DNA of 64,000 nt, from NCBI GenBank assembly GCA_007125125.1, contig SLDT01000157.1, positions 1 through 64,000 of the forward strand. The letters are read 5' to 3'. Origin of the DNA: Gemmatimonadota bacterium. GTDB taxonomy: Bacteria; Gemmatimonadota; Gemmatimonadetes; Longimicrobiales; Gaopeijiaceae. This document shows positions 40,860 through 50,928 of this stretch, in pieces. Positions within the stretch are counted from its first letter, which is position 1. Every line of letters starts with the position of its first letter. The position numbers were made by a program, and so were the translations under genes. Below the pieces are notes generated by a model that saw nothing but the letters and a program-made list of their open reading frames with translations, did no database searches and had not been told where the DNA came from.

Positions 40860-40907
40860 TGCACAAAAATTGTGCATCTGTCGAGCGGACTGCACAATTA
40901 TTGTGAA
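40860..40907. promoter_or_regulatory. Two NtrC-like palindromes (TGCAC-N7-GTGCA), 31 bases apart
   Basis: TGCACAAAAATTGTGCA (40860-40876) is a perfect palindrome of the TGCAC-N7-GTGCA form. TGCACAATTATTGTGAA (40891-40907) is a near-perfect second copy. The 31-base spacing is three helical turns, like the tandem NtrC enhancer sites of glnA. They lie in a convergent spacer with no obvious sigma-54 promoter or gene next to them, so their target is unclear. Confidence 0.5.
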
Positions 40908-41025
40908 TCTTCTGGTGGGCGGCTCGACGGAGAGCGGAAGGCAGGGGCTGGCGACCGGGCGCGGGGGCTCGTATGGCAGGGGGATCAAGCGCGCGCGACG
41001 AGCAGAGCCGTGCGCCGAGCTTCGC

Positions 41026-41733
41026 TCAACGTGGCGCTCTCTCGAGGAACGCCTCGAAGCCCCCGGGATCGAGGAGGCCCTGCGTGACGATGAACCATGC
41101 GGTTCCTCCGGCAATTGCGCAGAAGCAGGCGACCTTCGAAAGCTGGACCACGAACCCCCAAGGCGACCCGAGTGCTCGATCCACGAAGGCGCGCGCCCGC
41201 ACGACGAGGCCAACAAGCGTGCCTCCCAGGAGCATCACAAGGGTGACGAGTGCGAGCCAGGCCTCGACATCCCAGGCTGCCATTCCAGCGACGAAGGTAC
41301 GGATGCCCCCGGCCGCCCCGCCGAGCGCATGGTTCCCATTCCCTGCGACACCGGGCTCCCCGGCTCCGATCGCCGCCGTCCAGGCCGCGCCGATCATCCA
41401 CGGGGCGAGCCACCAGGCCAGCGCGACACTTACGAGGACGACGGGTCCTGCGACCAGGATCCCGAGCCGGACCGTCCGAAACCCGCTTAACGCCTCTCCC
41501 ACCGCCCACCGATGAGTGGCGACGAGCAGGACAGTAAGGCTCGCAGCCAGGGCGATGAAGGGGCCGAGCGGACCGGCCTGAACTGCCGCCGCGGCGAGGT
41601 TCAGGACGATCGCGAGGGCCAGCGCGCCGAGGACCACCCCCATCGCGAAGAGCCACGCGATGAGGTACGCGATCGGCCCCAGACGGGCAACGACGGCGGC
41701 CACCCGCCCGGCAGTGGGGGCAAACCGGAACAT
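41026..41733 (-). CDS. Integral membrane protein of unknown function
   Basis: The 235-residue product starts at the ATG at 41733. It has about six hydrophobic segments (VARLGPIAYLIAWLFAMGVV, VLGALALAIVLNLAAA, FIALAASLTVLLVA, LGILVAGPVVLVSVALAWW, WLALVTLVMLLGGTLVGLV, VVQLSKVACFCAIAGGTAWF). No family is recognised. It is divergent from the HD hydrolase gene, 162 bases away. Confidence 0.6.
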   Translation of the reverse strand: MFRFAPTAGRVAAVVARLGPIAYLIAWLFAMGVVLGALALAIVLNLAAAAVQAGPLGPFIALAASLTVLLVATHRWAVGEALSGFRTVRLGILVAGPVVLVSVALAWWLAPWMIGAAWTAAIGAGEPGVAGNGNHALGGAAGGIRTFVAGMAAWDVEAWLALVTLVMLLGGTLVGLVVRARAFVDRALGSPWGFVVQLSKVACFCAIAGGTAWFIVTQGLLDPGGFEAFLERAPR

Positions 41734-41895
41734 GGCCCCAGAGTAGGGCACGCCGACCGTTCCGGCAATGCGGACGGGACGACGGGGTGAGTGACGCCAG
41801 TAGGCCGCTCCGAAAACCCGCTGCCCTTGCGCAAGGGGCCACACCCGTGCAGGGTTACCCCTACTCTCAAGTTCCCCGCAGAACCGGACCCGACC

Positions 41896-42480
41896 ATGGC
41901 CACCACTCCTTCCCGCGACGACGCCCTCGAACTTCTCCACGACTGGGTCGAGAATGAAGGCCTGCGCACCCACATGCTCGCCGTGGAGGCGGCGGTGCGC
42001 CACTACGCGCGCATGCGCGGCGCGGACGAGGAGCTCTGGGGGCTCGCCGGGCTCCTCCACGACCTCGACTGGGAACGGAACCCCGACGACCACCCCCTCC
42101 CGGCGGTCGAGGAGCTGCGCGCCCGCGGCTACCCGCCCGAGGTCATCCAGGCCATTCTGGCCCACCGCTCCGACTTCACCGGGGTCGAGCCCGAAAGCGA
42201 GCTCGACCGGGTCCTCGTCGCCTGCGACGAGCTCTCCGGCCTCGTCGTGGCCTGCTGCCTCGTGCGCCCCAACGGGGTCGACGACCTCAAGCCGAAGTCC
42301 GTCACGAAGAAGCTCAAGGACCGCGCCTTCGCCGCGGGCGTCAGCCGCGACGAGGTCCAGCGCGGGATCGAGCTCATCGGCCTCGATCGGAACGACCACA
42401 TCCAGAACGTAATCGACGGGCTTCGCGCGCGCGGGACCGAGCTCGGCATCCGAGGAGAAGACCTGGCACGCGGCCGATGA
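41896..42480 (+). CDS. HD-domain phosphohydrolase
   Basis: The 194-residue product has an HD fold: the first His is in RTHMLAVE, the HD pair in GLLHDLDWE, and later His/Asp ligands in IQAILAHRSD and VACDE. The lengths and the sequence fit the small HDIG-type metal-dependent phosphohydrolases. Substrate is unknown. Its stop overlaps the ATG of the lyase gene (ATGA at 42477-42480), so the two are translated together. Confidence 0.84.
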   Translation: MATTPSRDDALELLHDWVENEGLRTHMLAVEAAVRHYARMRGADEELWGLAGLLHDLDWERNPDDHPLPAVEELRARGYPPEVIQAILAHRSDFTGVEPESELDRVLVACDELSGLVVACCLVRPNGVDDLKPKSVTKKLKDRAFAAGVSRDEVQRGIELIGLDRNDHIQNVIDGLRARGTELGIRGEDLARGR

Positions 42481-43886
42481 AGACGATCATCGAGCCCTTC
42501 CGGATCAAGGTCGTCGAACCGATCCGGATGACCACCCCCGCCGAGCGCGCCCGCCTCCTCGCCGAGGCCGGCTACAACGTCTTTCTCCTGCGCTCCGAGG
42601 ACGTCCTCCTCGACCTCCTCACCGACTCCGGGACCTCGGCGATGAGCGCCGAGCAGTGGGCGGGGATGATGCGGGGCGACGAGGCCTACGCCGGGAGCCC
42701 CTCCTGGTACCGCTTCGAGGAGGCCGTCCAGGAGATCTTCGGCTTCGAGCACGTGATTCCCACGCACCAGGGGCGGGCCGCCGAGCGCATCCTCTTCTCG
42801 ACCCTCTGCGGCCCCGGCGACATCGTCCCCTCGAACACCCACTTCGACACCACGCGCGCGAATGTCGAGGCGGTGGGAGCGCGCGCCCTCGACATTCCGA
42901 TCCCCGAGGGGCTCCGCCCGCAGGACCCCCACCCCTTCAAGGGGAACCTCGACACCGACCGCCTCGAGGCGCTCTTCCGGGAGCATGGCGCCGAGCGGAT
43001 CCCCCTCGTCATGCTCACCCTCACGAACAACTCGGGCGGAGGCCAGCCCGTCTCCCTCGCGAACGTGCGCGCGGTCTCCGAGCTCTGCCGCGCCCACGGC
43101 GTGCCCCTCTACATCGATGCCTGCCGCTTCGCCGAGAATGCCTTCCTCATACGGCTGCGCGAGGAGGGCCAGGCCGAGCGCGGCGTGCCCGAGATCGTGC
43201 GCGAGATCTTCAGCCTCGCCGAGGGGTGCACGATGTCGGCCAAGAAGGACGGGCTCGCGAACATCGGTGGCTTCGTCGCCACGCGCGACCCCGCGCTCGC
43301 CCGGCGCCAGCGCAACCTCCTCATCCTGACCGAGGGGTTCCCAACCTACGGCGGGCTCGCCGGGCGCGACCTCGAGGCCATCGCGATCGGGCTGAGGGAG
43401 GTCCTCGACCACGACTACCTCGAGTACCGTCTCGCCTCGGTCCGCTACCTCGGGGAGCGGATCGCGGCCGGCGGGGTCCCGATCGTCGAGCCCCCCGGGG
43501 GCCACGCCGTCTACATCGACGCCGCCGGCTTTCTCCCGCAGGTCGCACCCCTCGAGCTCCCGGGGCAGACCCTCGTCGCCGAGCTCTACCTCGAGGGCGG
43601 GATCCGCGGGGTCGAGGTCGGCACCGTCATGTTCGGACGCCGCGACCCCGAGACCGGCGAGGAGTCCCCCGCGCCGATGGAACTCGTGCGCCTCGCCCTT
43701 CCGCGCCGCGTCTACACGCAGAGCCATGTCGACTACATGGTCGAGGCGATCCTCGCCTTCGCCGGGCGGCGCGACGAGGTGGGCGGCTTCCGCTTCACCC
43801 ACCAGGAGCCCGTGCTTCGGCACTTCACCGCCCGCTTCGAGCCCCTCTACCCCTTCGACGAGGGCACCAGCTCCACCGGCCTCTGA
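42477..43886 (+). CDS. Tryptophanase / tyrosine phenol-lyase family PLP enzyme
   Basis: The 469-residue protein has the PLP lysine at position 257 in CTMSAKKDGLANIGGF, the aspartate of YIDACRFAENA, the phosphate-binding PTHQGRAAE and the closing region LRLALPRRVYTQSHVDYM (written LVRLALPRRVYTQ in the sequence). The Lys257 position equals that of tyrosine phenol-lyase. The family cleaves the beta carbon bond of tryptophan or tyrosine, giving indole or phenol, pyruvate and ammonia. The substrate cannot be settled from motifs alone. It is translationally coupled to the HD gene. Start is the ATG at 42477. Confidence 0.88.
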   Translation: MKTIIEPFRIKVVEPIRMTTPAERARLLAEAGYNVFLLRSEDVLLDLLTDSGTSAMSAEQWAGMMRGDEAYAGSPSWYRFEEAVQEIFGFEHVIPTHQGRAAERILFSTLCGPGDIVPSNTHFDTTRANVEAVGARALDIPIPEGLRPQDPHPFKGNLDTDRLEALFREHGAERIPLVMLTLTNNSGGGQPVSLANVRAVSELCRAHGVPLYIDACRFAENAFLIRLREEGQAERGVPEIVREIFSLAEGCTMSAKKDGLANIGGFVATRDPALARRQRNLLILTEGFPTYGGLAGRDLEAIAIGLREVLDHDYLEYRLASVRYLGERIAAGGVPIVEPPGGHAVYIDAAGFLPQVAPLELPGQTLVAELYLEGGIRGVEVGTVMFGRRDPETGEESPAPMELVRLALPRRVYTQSHVDYMVEAILAFAGRRDEVGGFRFTHQEPVLRHFTARFEPLYPFDEGTSSTGL

Positions 43887-43888
43887 TC

Positions 43889-44030
43889 CGGGAGGAAGGC
43901 ACCTCGGGCCCCCAATCCCGCTGCGGGTTCAGCGAGTCTGCGAGGAAGGCACCCCGGGCTCCCCGAGTCCGGGAGTAAGGCACCCCGAACTCCCCGAGTC
44001 CGGGAGGAAGGCGCCCCGAACCTTCCACCC
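43889..44030 (+). repeat. 31-bp tandem repeats (GAGTCCGGGAGGAAGGCACCCCGAACTCCCC type)
   Basis: Units begin at about 43889, 43934, 43965 and 43996 and share CGGGAGGAAGGCACC with CCCCG-AACTCCCC. The last three have exact 31-base spacing. This array follows the lyase stop. The remaining part of the spacer (44031-44407) is GC-rich with no gene I can support. The 31-base period is half of 62, but a link to the palindromic elements is uncertain. Confidence 0.7.
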
Positions 44031-44407
44031 CGATGCGGACCATCACCCTTCCGGCGCGGGGGAGCGTCGGGCCGAGCGCGCGCGAGCGGGCGAGCGGCCG
44101 GTGACGAGCGCGGCGCGCAGGCGAGTGGCCCGCCCCTCCACTGGTTGGGCCGGGTGAGTGGGGGGGCGGGGGGGCATGGCCCCAGCCCTCACGCGGACGA
44201 GCGGGCCCGACGGGCTCCCGGAGTCGGGGGAGTGGGGTTTCCTGGAAGTGTGCTGCGCGCAGGCCCGGTCAGGTGCGGGGGCCAGGGGGCTCGTTCCCGC
44301 GCAGGATCAAGTGGGTGGTGGAGCGGGGCCCCTTCCGGGGCCTCCGTGGTCCCTCCGGGGGCCTCGCGGCGCGGAACCCGCCAAGCTCGCAGCGGGTTCT
44401 ACACTCC

Positions 44408-47071
44408 ATGCGCGCCTCTCTCCTCGTATTCCTGGCTCTTGCCCTGACCGCGCTCCCTTTCTCGGCGCCGGCCCACGGGCAGGACGTCGAGATGCTCGGG
44501 GAGCGTTTCGGCACCCAGCCCCCACCGGGGTACTGGGAGGAGCTGGCCCGCGATCCGAACGCCTTCCAGTTCGAGCGGGAGGGGCTCGCGCGGCTCCGAT
44601 ACATGCAGCAGCTCCGCGGCGCGCCCTTCCAGGAGCTGATCGGCCCCGGAGGTGAACGGGCCGCCTTCATCGGGCCCCGCGACGTTCCGATGGTGGGTAC
44701 CTTTCGATTTCCCCTGGTGCTCGGCCTCTTCTCGGATTCTCCGGAACCCGCCTTCACGCAGGAGCGGGTCCAGCAGGAGTTCTTCGATGGGCCAAACTCC
44801 TACTACCGGACGATCCCGGAGTTCTTCGACGAGATGTCGGGCGGCCGCGTGACCCTCGAGGGTGTCACCCATCCGTGGGTCCGAACCGGGCTCACGCGGA
44901 GCCAGGTGGTCGGCCTGAACAACGGTCTCTCGTCAAGCCGGAACGAGGGGGTGGGGGCCTTCATCGAGCAAGTCGTGGCGGGCCTCGACGCACAGGGGGT
45001 CGACTGGACCGAGTTCGACCTCACCGGTGACGGCTTCGTCGACGTGCTCACGGTCATGCATCCGCAGCATGGGGCCGAGTGTGGCGGGGGCGGGGGCCGG
45101 GTCTGGTCACACCGCTGGTCGATCCGAAATGCGACGCAGGGGCGGCTCGACCCCGGGATCCGTACGAACACCCCCCGGCCCGGGGGCGACGGGTACATCT
45201 ACATTCGAGACTACACGATCCAGCCCCTGCTCGACTGCGACGCCTCGAACATCAACAGGATCGGGGTCTTCGCCCACGAGCTGGGACACGGGTTCGGACT
45301 CCCTGACCTCTATGGGACCTACGGGGCTGCCACGCGGGGGGTGGGACGCTGGGACCTCATGGGTACGGGCGTGTGGGGCTGCCAGGGATCGGATGCCGCC
45401 CGCCCCTGCCACATGGGCGCCTGGAGCAAGGCGATGCTTGGCTGGGTCGATGTGCAGACCGTGCCCGCGGACACGGATCTCGGCTCGGTGAGCCTTCCTC
45501 CGGTACTGCTCTCGAACGAGGTGCTTCGGATCGATGCGATGGACGGGACGGACCAGTACCTTCTTCTCGAGAACCGTCAGCGGATCGGCTTCGACGGGCA
45601 GCTCTGGGAGCCCGGGCTCCTGGTCTGGCACGTGGACGAGTCCGTTCTGGCCGAGCGCTGGACCTCGAACACGGTGAACACGAACGCCAACCGACTGGGT
45701 GTGTGGTTGCGACAGGCCGACGGGCGAGACGAGCTGGCCCGCGTTTCGTCGAACCACGGGGATCCGGGAGATCCCTTTCCCGGATGCATCAAGGACGATT
45801 ACTGGGACTACTTCAACCCGAACCTGCCCTGTGTCAGGAGAAACCGCGTCTTCCACGCCGGGTCCGAGCCGGCCGCGCGAACGCACGAAGGGGTTCCCTT
45901 CGGACTGACCCTGACGGGGATCGAGCTGACGGGGAGTGCGCCGCACAATGTCCGTTTCGACCTCTCGACGAGGCTGACGCGGGTCACTCTCGAGGCCGAG
46001 GGCGAGGGCCCGGTGCCGACTTCGCCCTTCCGGGCCGACGGGATGCCGGTACCGGGTGATCCGGTGACCCTCGAGGCGGCGCCCTTCGACACGCGCGTCA
46101 TCGAGGCGCCCCCGGGCGAGTCGATTGCGGACGGGGTGCGCTTCGGGTTCCTGGGCTGGCACGACGGAGCCGGGCGGGTTCGGGAGTTCGTGGTGCCGGA
46201 GAGGGACACGGCGCTCGTTGCGCGCTACGGCGGCGAGGAGGTGCGGGTACGCTGGGCGCCGAGCTCGGACATCGATGGCCCGGTCCCGGGCAGCCTTCTC
46301 ACCACGCCCGAGTCGACCGACCTCTGGTTCCCCCGGGGGACCTCGGTCCTCTTCGAGGCGGAGGCGTTGACCGGTTTCGCCTTCCGGGAGTGGACGGGGG
46401 CGCTCGCGGGCGCGGCGAATCCGGTGACGCGGGTCGTCGACGGCCCCATCGACGTGGGAGCGGACTTCGTGGTGGACTATCGGGTCGACGTGGGTGACGA
46501 TCCGATCCGGATCGAGGCCGCACGGCAGCACTCGATCGCGCTGGAGGTCGTGAACGGAACCGAGCCGGTCCAGTGGGGGCTTGTCGAGGGGACGCTTCCC
46601 GAGGGACTTGCTCTCCAGACCGTCCAGGCGCGCCTCTTCGGAACGCCGATGGAGTCGGGCCGGTTCGGGCTGACCCTTCGCGCGACCGACGGCCGAGGGC
46701 TCGTGGCCGATGCGGAGGTGGTGCTCGAGGTGGGTCCCCCGGTGCTTGGCATCGGTCAGCTTACGGCTCCCTTCCTCGAGCGTGACGGGGGACCGACCCC
46801 GCTCCAGGCGGTCTTCCTCGACCGTCAGGGGAACGAAAACGGGGTCTATGACGTGGGCGACCTGCGGGCCTTTCTCCGAGAGCATCCGGAGGTGGCGGGG
46901 GGTGCGCTTCCGGGAGGCGCTCCCGGAGCGGTCGCGGCGGCTCGGGTGGGTTCGGAGAACGCAGCCGGGGCAGGCTCGGGGGGAGCGGCAGGCGCAGAGG
47001 GCGCGGCAGCGGGGTCGGCGGACGGGGTCGGCCGCGTGATTCGGATCGTGTTCCCGGGGGTAGAGCGATGA
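44408..47071 (+). CDS. M6 family (immune inhibitor A-like) secreted metalloprotease
   Basis: The 887-residue protein starts at the ATG at 44408, with a signal peptide (MRASLLVFLALALTALPFSA, APAHGQ). The M6 zinc site is HELGHGFGLPDLYG with His about 290 and Glu291, followed by GRWDLMGTGVWG, whose Met is the turn methionine. The C-terminal 300 residues are beta-rich (Ig-like), then an Ala/Gly-rich tail. It would be secreted to degrade proteins. Its stop overlaps the ATG of the lipoprotein gene (ATGA, 47068-47071). Confidence 0.92.
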   Translation: MRASLLVFLALALTALPFSAPAHGQDVEMLGERFGTQPPPGYWEELARDPNAFQFEREGLARLRYMQQLRGAPFQELIGPGGERAAFIGPRDVPMVGTFRFPLVLGLFSDSPEPAFTQERVQQEFFDGPNSYYRTIPEFFDEMSGGRVTLEGVTHPWVRTGLTRSQVVGLNNGLSSSRNEGVGAFIEQVVAGLDAQGVDWTEFDLTGDGFVDVLTVMHPQHGAECGGGGGRVWSHRWSIRNATQGRLDPGIRTNTPRPGGDGYIYIRDYTIQPLLDCDASNINRIGVFAHELGHGFGLPDLYGTYGAATRGVGRWDLMGTGVWGCQGSDAARPCHMGAWSKAMLGWVDVQTVPADTDLGSVSLPPVLLSNEVLRIDAMDGTDQYLLLENRQRIGFDGQLWEPGLLVWHVDESVLAERWTSNTVNTNANRLGVWLRQADGRDELARVSSNHGDPGDPFPGCIKDDYWDYFNPNLPCVRRNRVFHAGSEPAARTHEGVPFGLTLTGIELTGSAPHNVRFDLSTRLTRVTLEAEGEGPVPTSPFRADGMPVPGDPVTLEAAPFDTRVIEAPPGESIADGVRFGFLGWHDGAGRVREFVVPERDTALVARYGGEEVRVRWAPSSDIDGPVPGSLLTTPESTDLWFPRGTSVLFEAEALTGFAFREWTGALAGAANPVTRVVDGPIDVGADFVVDYRVDVGDDPIRIEAARQHSIALEVVNGTEPVQWGLVEGTLPEGLALQTVQARLFGTPMESGRFGLTLRATDGRGLVADAEVVLEVGPPVLGIGQLTAPFLERDGGPTPLQAVFLDRQGNENGVYDVGDLRAFLREHPEVAGGALPGGAPGAVAAARVGSENAAGAGSGGAAGAEGAAAGSADGVGRVIRIVFPGVER

Positions 47072-47457
47072 CGCGCCGGGCGAGCGGCTGGGTCTTCGCA
47101 CTTTTCCTGGCCCTTGTGGTCGCCGGGTGTGACCGGACGCCGAGTGGCGAGGGCGACTGGACGGCCACCCTCGAGGGGCCGGGCGGGCCCTTCGGGGCGG
47201 CGGTCGTGATGGTCTCGGGCGAGGGCGTCCTCGGGGTGAGTGGCGCCGGGGGGACGCTGACGTGGACCGAGGAGACCGGCGACGGTGAGATCCGGGTGGT
47301 CCTCGTTCAACCCGCGTCTTCCGGGGGGGTGCACTTTCGGGTGCGGGTGCGCGAACTCGCGGACCCTGCACCCTCGGTCGCGATCATCCAGCTCGCCGGG
47401 ACGGACGACGAGCTCGTGACGGTGGGTGGGCAGCACTACCTCCGGATGCGGCGGTAG
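47068..47457 (+). CDS. Small lipoprotein coupled to the M6 protease
   Basis: The 129-residue product has a lipobox (LVVAGC) and then a beta-rich domain (WTATLEGPGGPFGAAVVMV, VRVRELADPAPSVAIIQLAG). The ATGA overlap with the protease gene makes co-translation likely. No family is recognised; such partners may be inhibitors or chaperones of the protease, but this is speculation. Confidence 0.7.
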   Translation: MTRRASGWVFALFLALVVAGCDRTPSGEGDWTATLEGPGGPFGAAVVMVSGEGVLGVSGAGGTLTWTEETGDGEIRVVLVQPASSGGVHFRVRVRELADPAPSVAIIQLAGTDDELVTVGGQHYLRMRR

Positions 47458-47622
47458 TCACCTCGAAAGGGGGCTCCGGCGGGGGGCGCTTGGGAGGCCA
47501 AGTTCTTGATTTCGGGGGGTGGCGCCCCGAGTTTAATCGCCAACCCGCCGATCTTGCCGATCATGGTCCGGGCGCCCGCGTGCGGGGTGCGCCCGGACGC
47601 CCTTCCTCCCGGATGACCCGAC

Positions 47623-50600
47623 GTGCCCAGACGAGACGACCTCGAGACGATCCTGATCCTGGGCTCCGGCCCGATCATCATCGGACAGGCCTGCGAGTTC
47701 GACTACTCGGGGACCCAGGCGGTGCGCGCCCTGAAGGAAGAGGGGTACCGCGTGATCCTGGTGAACTCGAATCCCGCCACGATCATGACGGATCCGGAGC
47801 TGGCCGATCGGACCTACATCGAGCCGCTCACGCCCGAATGGGTCGAACGGATCATCGAGCGGGAGCGGCCCTGCGCGATTCTCCCGACGATGGGGGGGCA
47901 GACCGCGCTCACAATTGCGATGGATCTGGCGGAGCGGGGGGTCCTGGAGCGCTACGGGGTTGAGCTGATCGGGGCGAACGCCCGCTCGATCGAGATGGCC
48001 GAGGACCGGGAGGAGTTCTCCGCGGCGATGGCGCGGATTGGCCTGGCCGTCCCGACGGGAGGGTTCGCCCACACACTGGACGAGGCGCTCGAGATCGTGG
48101 AGTCGACGGGGTATCCGGCGATCATCCGGCCCTCCTTCACGATGGGGGGGACAGGGGGCGGGATCGCCTATAACCGCGAGGAGTTCGAGGTCGCGGTGCG
48201 AAAGGGGCTCGATGCCTCGCCTACGACCGAGGTGCTCGTCGACCGCTCCGTGATCGGGTGGAAGGAGTACGAGCTCGAGGTGGTGCGCGACGGGGACGAC
48301 AATGTGATCATCGTCTGTTCGATCGAAAACTTCGATCCGATGGGGGTGCACACGGGCGACTCGATCACGGTTGCGCCGGCGCAGACGCTGACGGACGTCG
48401 AGTATCAGCGCATGCGCGACGCCGCCATCGCGATCATCCGGGAGATCGGGGTCGAGGCAGGGGGGTGCAACATCCAGTTTGCGGTGAACCCGGACGACGG
48501 GGAGCTCCTCGTGATCGAGATGAACCCGCGGGTCTCGCGCTCCTCGGCGCTCGCCTCGAAGGCGACGGGGTTCCCGATCGCGCGCGTAGGGGCGAAGCTC
48601 GCGGTGGGGTACCGGCTGCACGAGCTGCCGAACGACATCACGAAGACGACCCCGGCCTCGTTCGAGCCGACGCTCGACTATGTGGTCGTGAAGTTCCCCC
48701 GCTTCGCCTTCGAGAAGTTCCGGGAGGTGAACCCGGTGCTCGGGGTGCAGATGAAGGCGGTGGGCGAGACGATGGCGATCGGACGGACCTTCAAGGCGGC
48801 GTGGCAGAAGGGGCTGCGCGGGCTCGAGATCGGGCGCGCGGGGTGGGTCGCCGGAGCCGGTCTGGACGACGACGGTCTCGTTGCCGACGATCGGGAGAGC
48901 CTCCTCGCCGCGCTCCGGCGGCCGACGGCCGACCGGCCCTTCCAGCTCCGGCGAGCCCTCGAGCAGGTCCTGGCAGGTGGTGAGGGGGCCCTGACCTTCG
49001 AGGATGTCTTCGAGGCGACGAAGATCGATCCATGGTTCCTCGACCAGCTCCTCGAGATCCTGGAGCTGGAAGCGTGGTACGCCGGACTCGACGAGGTGGG
49101 CGAAGTGGAGCTGCGCCGGATGAAGCGGCACGGGTTCGGGGACAGTCAGCTCGGGGCGCTGCGTGGGCAGACGGAGGCCGAGGTGCGGCGGCGCCGGCAC
49201 GAACTGGAGGTCCGTCCGACCTACAATGTGGTGGACACCTGCGGGGGGGAGTTCCCGGCGGCGACGCCGTACTTCTATTCCTCGTACGAGACCGTGGACG
49301 AGGCGCTCCCGACCGACCGCGAAAAGATCGTGATCCTGGGGAGCGGGCCGAACCGGATCGGGCAGGGGATCGAATTCGACTATTGCTGTGTGCAGGCGGT
49401 CCTGGCCCTGAAGGAGGCCGGCTTCGAGACGATCATGATCAACTCGAACCCGGAGACGGTTTCGACGGACTTCGATGTCGCGGACCGGCTCTACTTCGAG
49501 CCCCTCACCCTCGAGGACGTGCTCGAGATCCTCGAGCGTGAGAAGCCGCGCGGAGTGATCGTCCAGCTGGGGGGGCAGACCCCCCTCAACCTGGCGAAGG
49601 GGCTTGAGGCAGCGGGGGTCCCGATTCTCGGGACGAGTGTCGACGCGATCGACCGGGCCGAGGACCGGGAGCGCTTCGAGCAGGTGTGCCGCAAGCTCGG
49701 TGCGCTCGTGCCCCCGAACGGGATCGCGACCTCGCTCGACCAGGCGCTCGAGGTGGCGGCAGAGGTCGGGTATCCCGTCCTCGTGCGCCCCTCCTACGTG
49801 CTCGGCGGCCGAGGCATGGAGATCGTCTGGGACGATGACGCCCTGGCCTCCTACTTCGAGCGGGCAGTGAAGGCCTCGCCGGACCACCCGGTGCTCATCG
49901 ACCGCTTCATCGAGGACGCCTTCGAGGCGGATGTCGACGCCCTCTCCGACGGGGATCAGGTGGTGATCGGCGGGATCATGCAGCACATCGAAGACGCGGG
50001 GGTACACTCCGGGGACTCGGCCTGTGTGCTGCCCCCATACCGCCTGGGCCTCGAGGAGCTCGAGCGGATCCGGGCCCTGACCCGGGCCTTCGCCCTCGAG
50101 CTGGGGGTAGCCGGGCTCCTGAACATCCAGTACGCGATTCGCGACGGGAAGGTCTACGTCCTCGAGGTGAACCCGCGCGCCTCACGCACCGTGCCCTTCG
50201 TGAGCAAGGCGACCGGGGTCCAGCTCGCCCGACTCGCCGCCCGTGTCATGGCCGGGGAGCGGATTGCCGATCTCGGGGTGCCCACCGAGCCCGTATCGCC
50301 CGGGGTCGCGGTGAAGGAGGCAGTCCTCCCCTTCAACCGCTTCGACGTGGACATCCTCCTCGGGCCCGAGATGCGCTCGACCGGCGAGGTCATGGGCTTC
50401 GACGACTCCCTCGGGATGGCCTACGCGAAGGCGCAGGCGGGGGCCTACAACGTGCTGCCGCGTGACGGGGGCACCCTGATCGTGACGGTGAACGACCGGG
50501 ACAAGCCGACGGTGACGCCGATTCTGCGGCGCTTCCACGACCTCGGGTTCCGGATCCTCGCGACCGGGGGCACCTTCGACTACGTGCGGAGACTCGGCCT

Positions 50601-50928
50601 CCCCGCGGAACGCATCTACAAGGTGGGCGAGGGACGGCCGAACATCGTCGATGCGATCGTGAGCGGCGAGGTGGACCTCCTGATCAACACCCCCCTCGGG
50701 AAGAAGTCCCAGTACGACGACTACGCGATGCGCCGCGCCGCCATCACCTACAGGGTCCCCTACATCACGACGATGTCGGCCACGAACGCGGCCTGCGACG
50801 CGATCATCGCGCTTCGCTCCGTGACTCCCGAGGTGCGCTCCCTGCAGGAGTGGAACGCTCTTGTCCAGGATGTCGGGGAGTCGGTGGCGGCCCCCTCCTC
50901 CGCCTCGGGATCCGGCCGCGTTCCATGA
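47623..50928 (+). CDS. carB: Carbamoyl-phosphate synthase large subunit
   Basis: The 1101-residue protein starts at the GTG at 47623. It has both ATP-grasp halves: [20 protein letters not shown] at the start and [20 protein letters not shown] near residue 570, each followed by PSFTMGG or PSYVLGG and the [17 protein letters not shown] / [16 protein letters not shown] motifs. A C-terminal MGS-like allosteric domain ends the protein ([13 protein letters not shown] ... NTPLGKK). It makes carbamoyl phosphate for arginine and pyrimidine synthesis; the small subunit gene is not in the window. The HDAC-like gene overlaps by 4 bases. Confidence 0.97.
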   Translation: MPRRDDLETILILGSGPIIIGQACEFDYSGTQAVRALKEEGYRVILVNSNPATIMTDPELADRTYIEPLTPEWVERIIERERPCAILPTMGGQTALTIAMDLAERGVLERYGVELIGANARSIEMAEDREEFSAAMARIGLAVPTGGFAHTLDEALEIVESTGYPAIIRPSFTMGGTGGGIAYNREEFEVAVRKGLDASPTTEVLVDRSVIGWKEYELEVVRDGDDNVIIVCSIENFDPMGVHTGDSITVAPAQTLTDVEYQRMRDAAIAIIREIGVEAGGCNIQFAVNPDDGELLVIEMNPRVSRSSALASKATGFPIARVGAKLAVGYRLHELPNDITKTTPASFEPTLDYVVVKFPRFAFEKFREVNPVLGVQMKAVGETMAIGRTFKAAWQKGLRGLEIGRAGWVAGAGLDDDGLVADDRESLLAALRRPTADRPFQLRRALEQVLAGGEGALTFEDVFEATKIDPWFLDQLLEILELEAWYAGLDEVGEVELRRMKRHGFGDSQLGALRGQTEAEVRRRRHELEVRPTYNVVDTCGGEFPAATPYFYSSYETVDEALPTDREKIVILGSGPNRIGQGIEFDYCCVQAVLALKEAGFETIMINSNPETVSTDFDVADRLYFEPLTLEDVLEILEREKPRGVIVQLGGQTPLNLAKGLEAAGVPILGTSVDAIDRAEDRERFEQVCRKLGALVPPNGIATSLDQALEVAAEVGYPVLVRPSYVLGGRGMEIVWDDDALASYFERAVKASPDHPVLIDRFIEDAFEADVDALSDGDQVVIGGIMQHIEDAGVHSGDSACVLPPYRLGLEELERIRALTRAFALELGVAGLLNIQYAIRDGKVYVLEVNPRASRTVPFVSKATGVQLARLAARVMAGERIADLGVPTEPVSPGVAVKEAVLPFNRFDVDILLGPEMRSTGEVMGFDDSLGMAYAKAQAGAYNVLPRDGGTLIVTVNDRDKPTVTPILRRFHDLGFRILATGGTFDYVRRLGLPAERIYKVGEGRPNIVDAIVSGEVDLLINTPLGKKSQYDDYAMRRAAITYRVPYITTMSATNAACDAIIALRSVTPEVRSLQEWNALVQDVGESVAAPSSASGSGRVP

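Noticed and set aside
40870-41490. Plus-strand frame of 206 codons next to the NtrC-like sites
   Set aside because: It overlaps the minus-strand membrane-protein gene and has no domain; I could not link the sites to it.
47458-47622. A riboswitch or attenuator upstream of carB
   Set aside because: There is a GC hairpin near 47512-47531, but no known pyrimidine leader pattern or T-run terminator.
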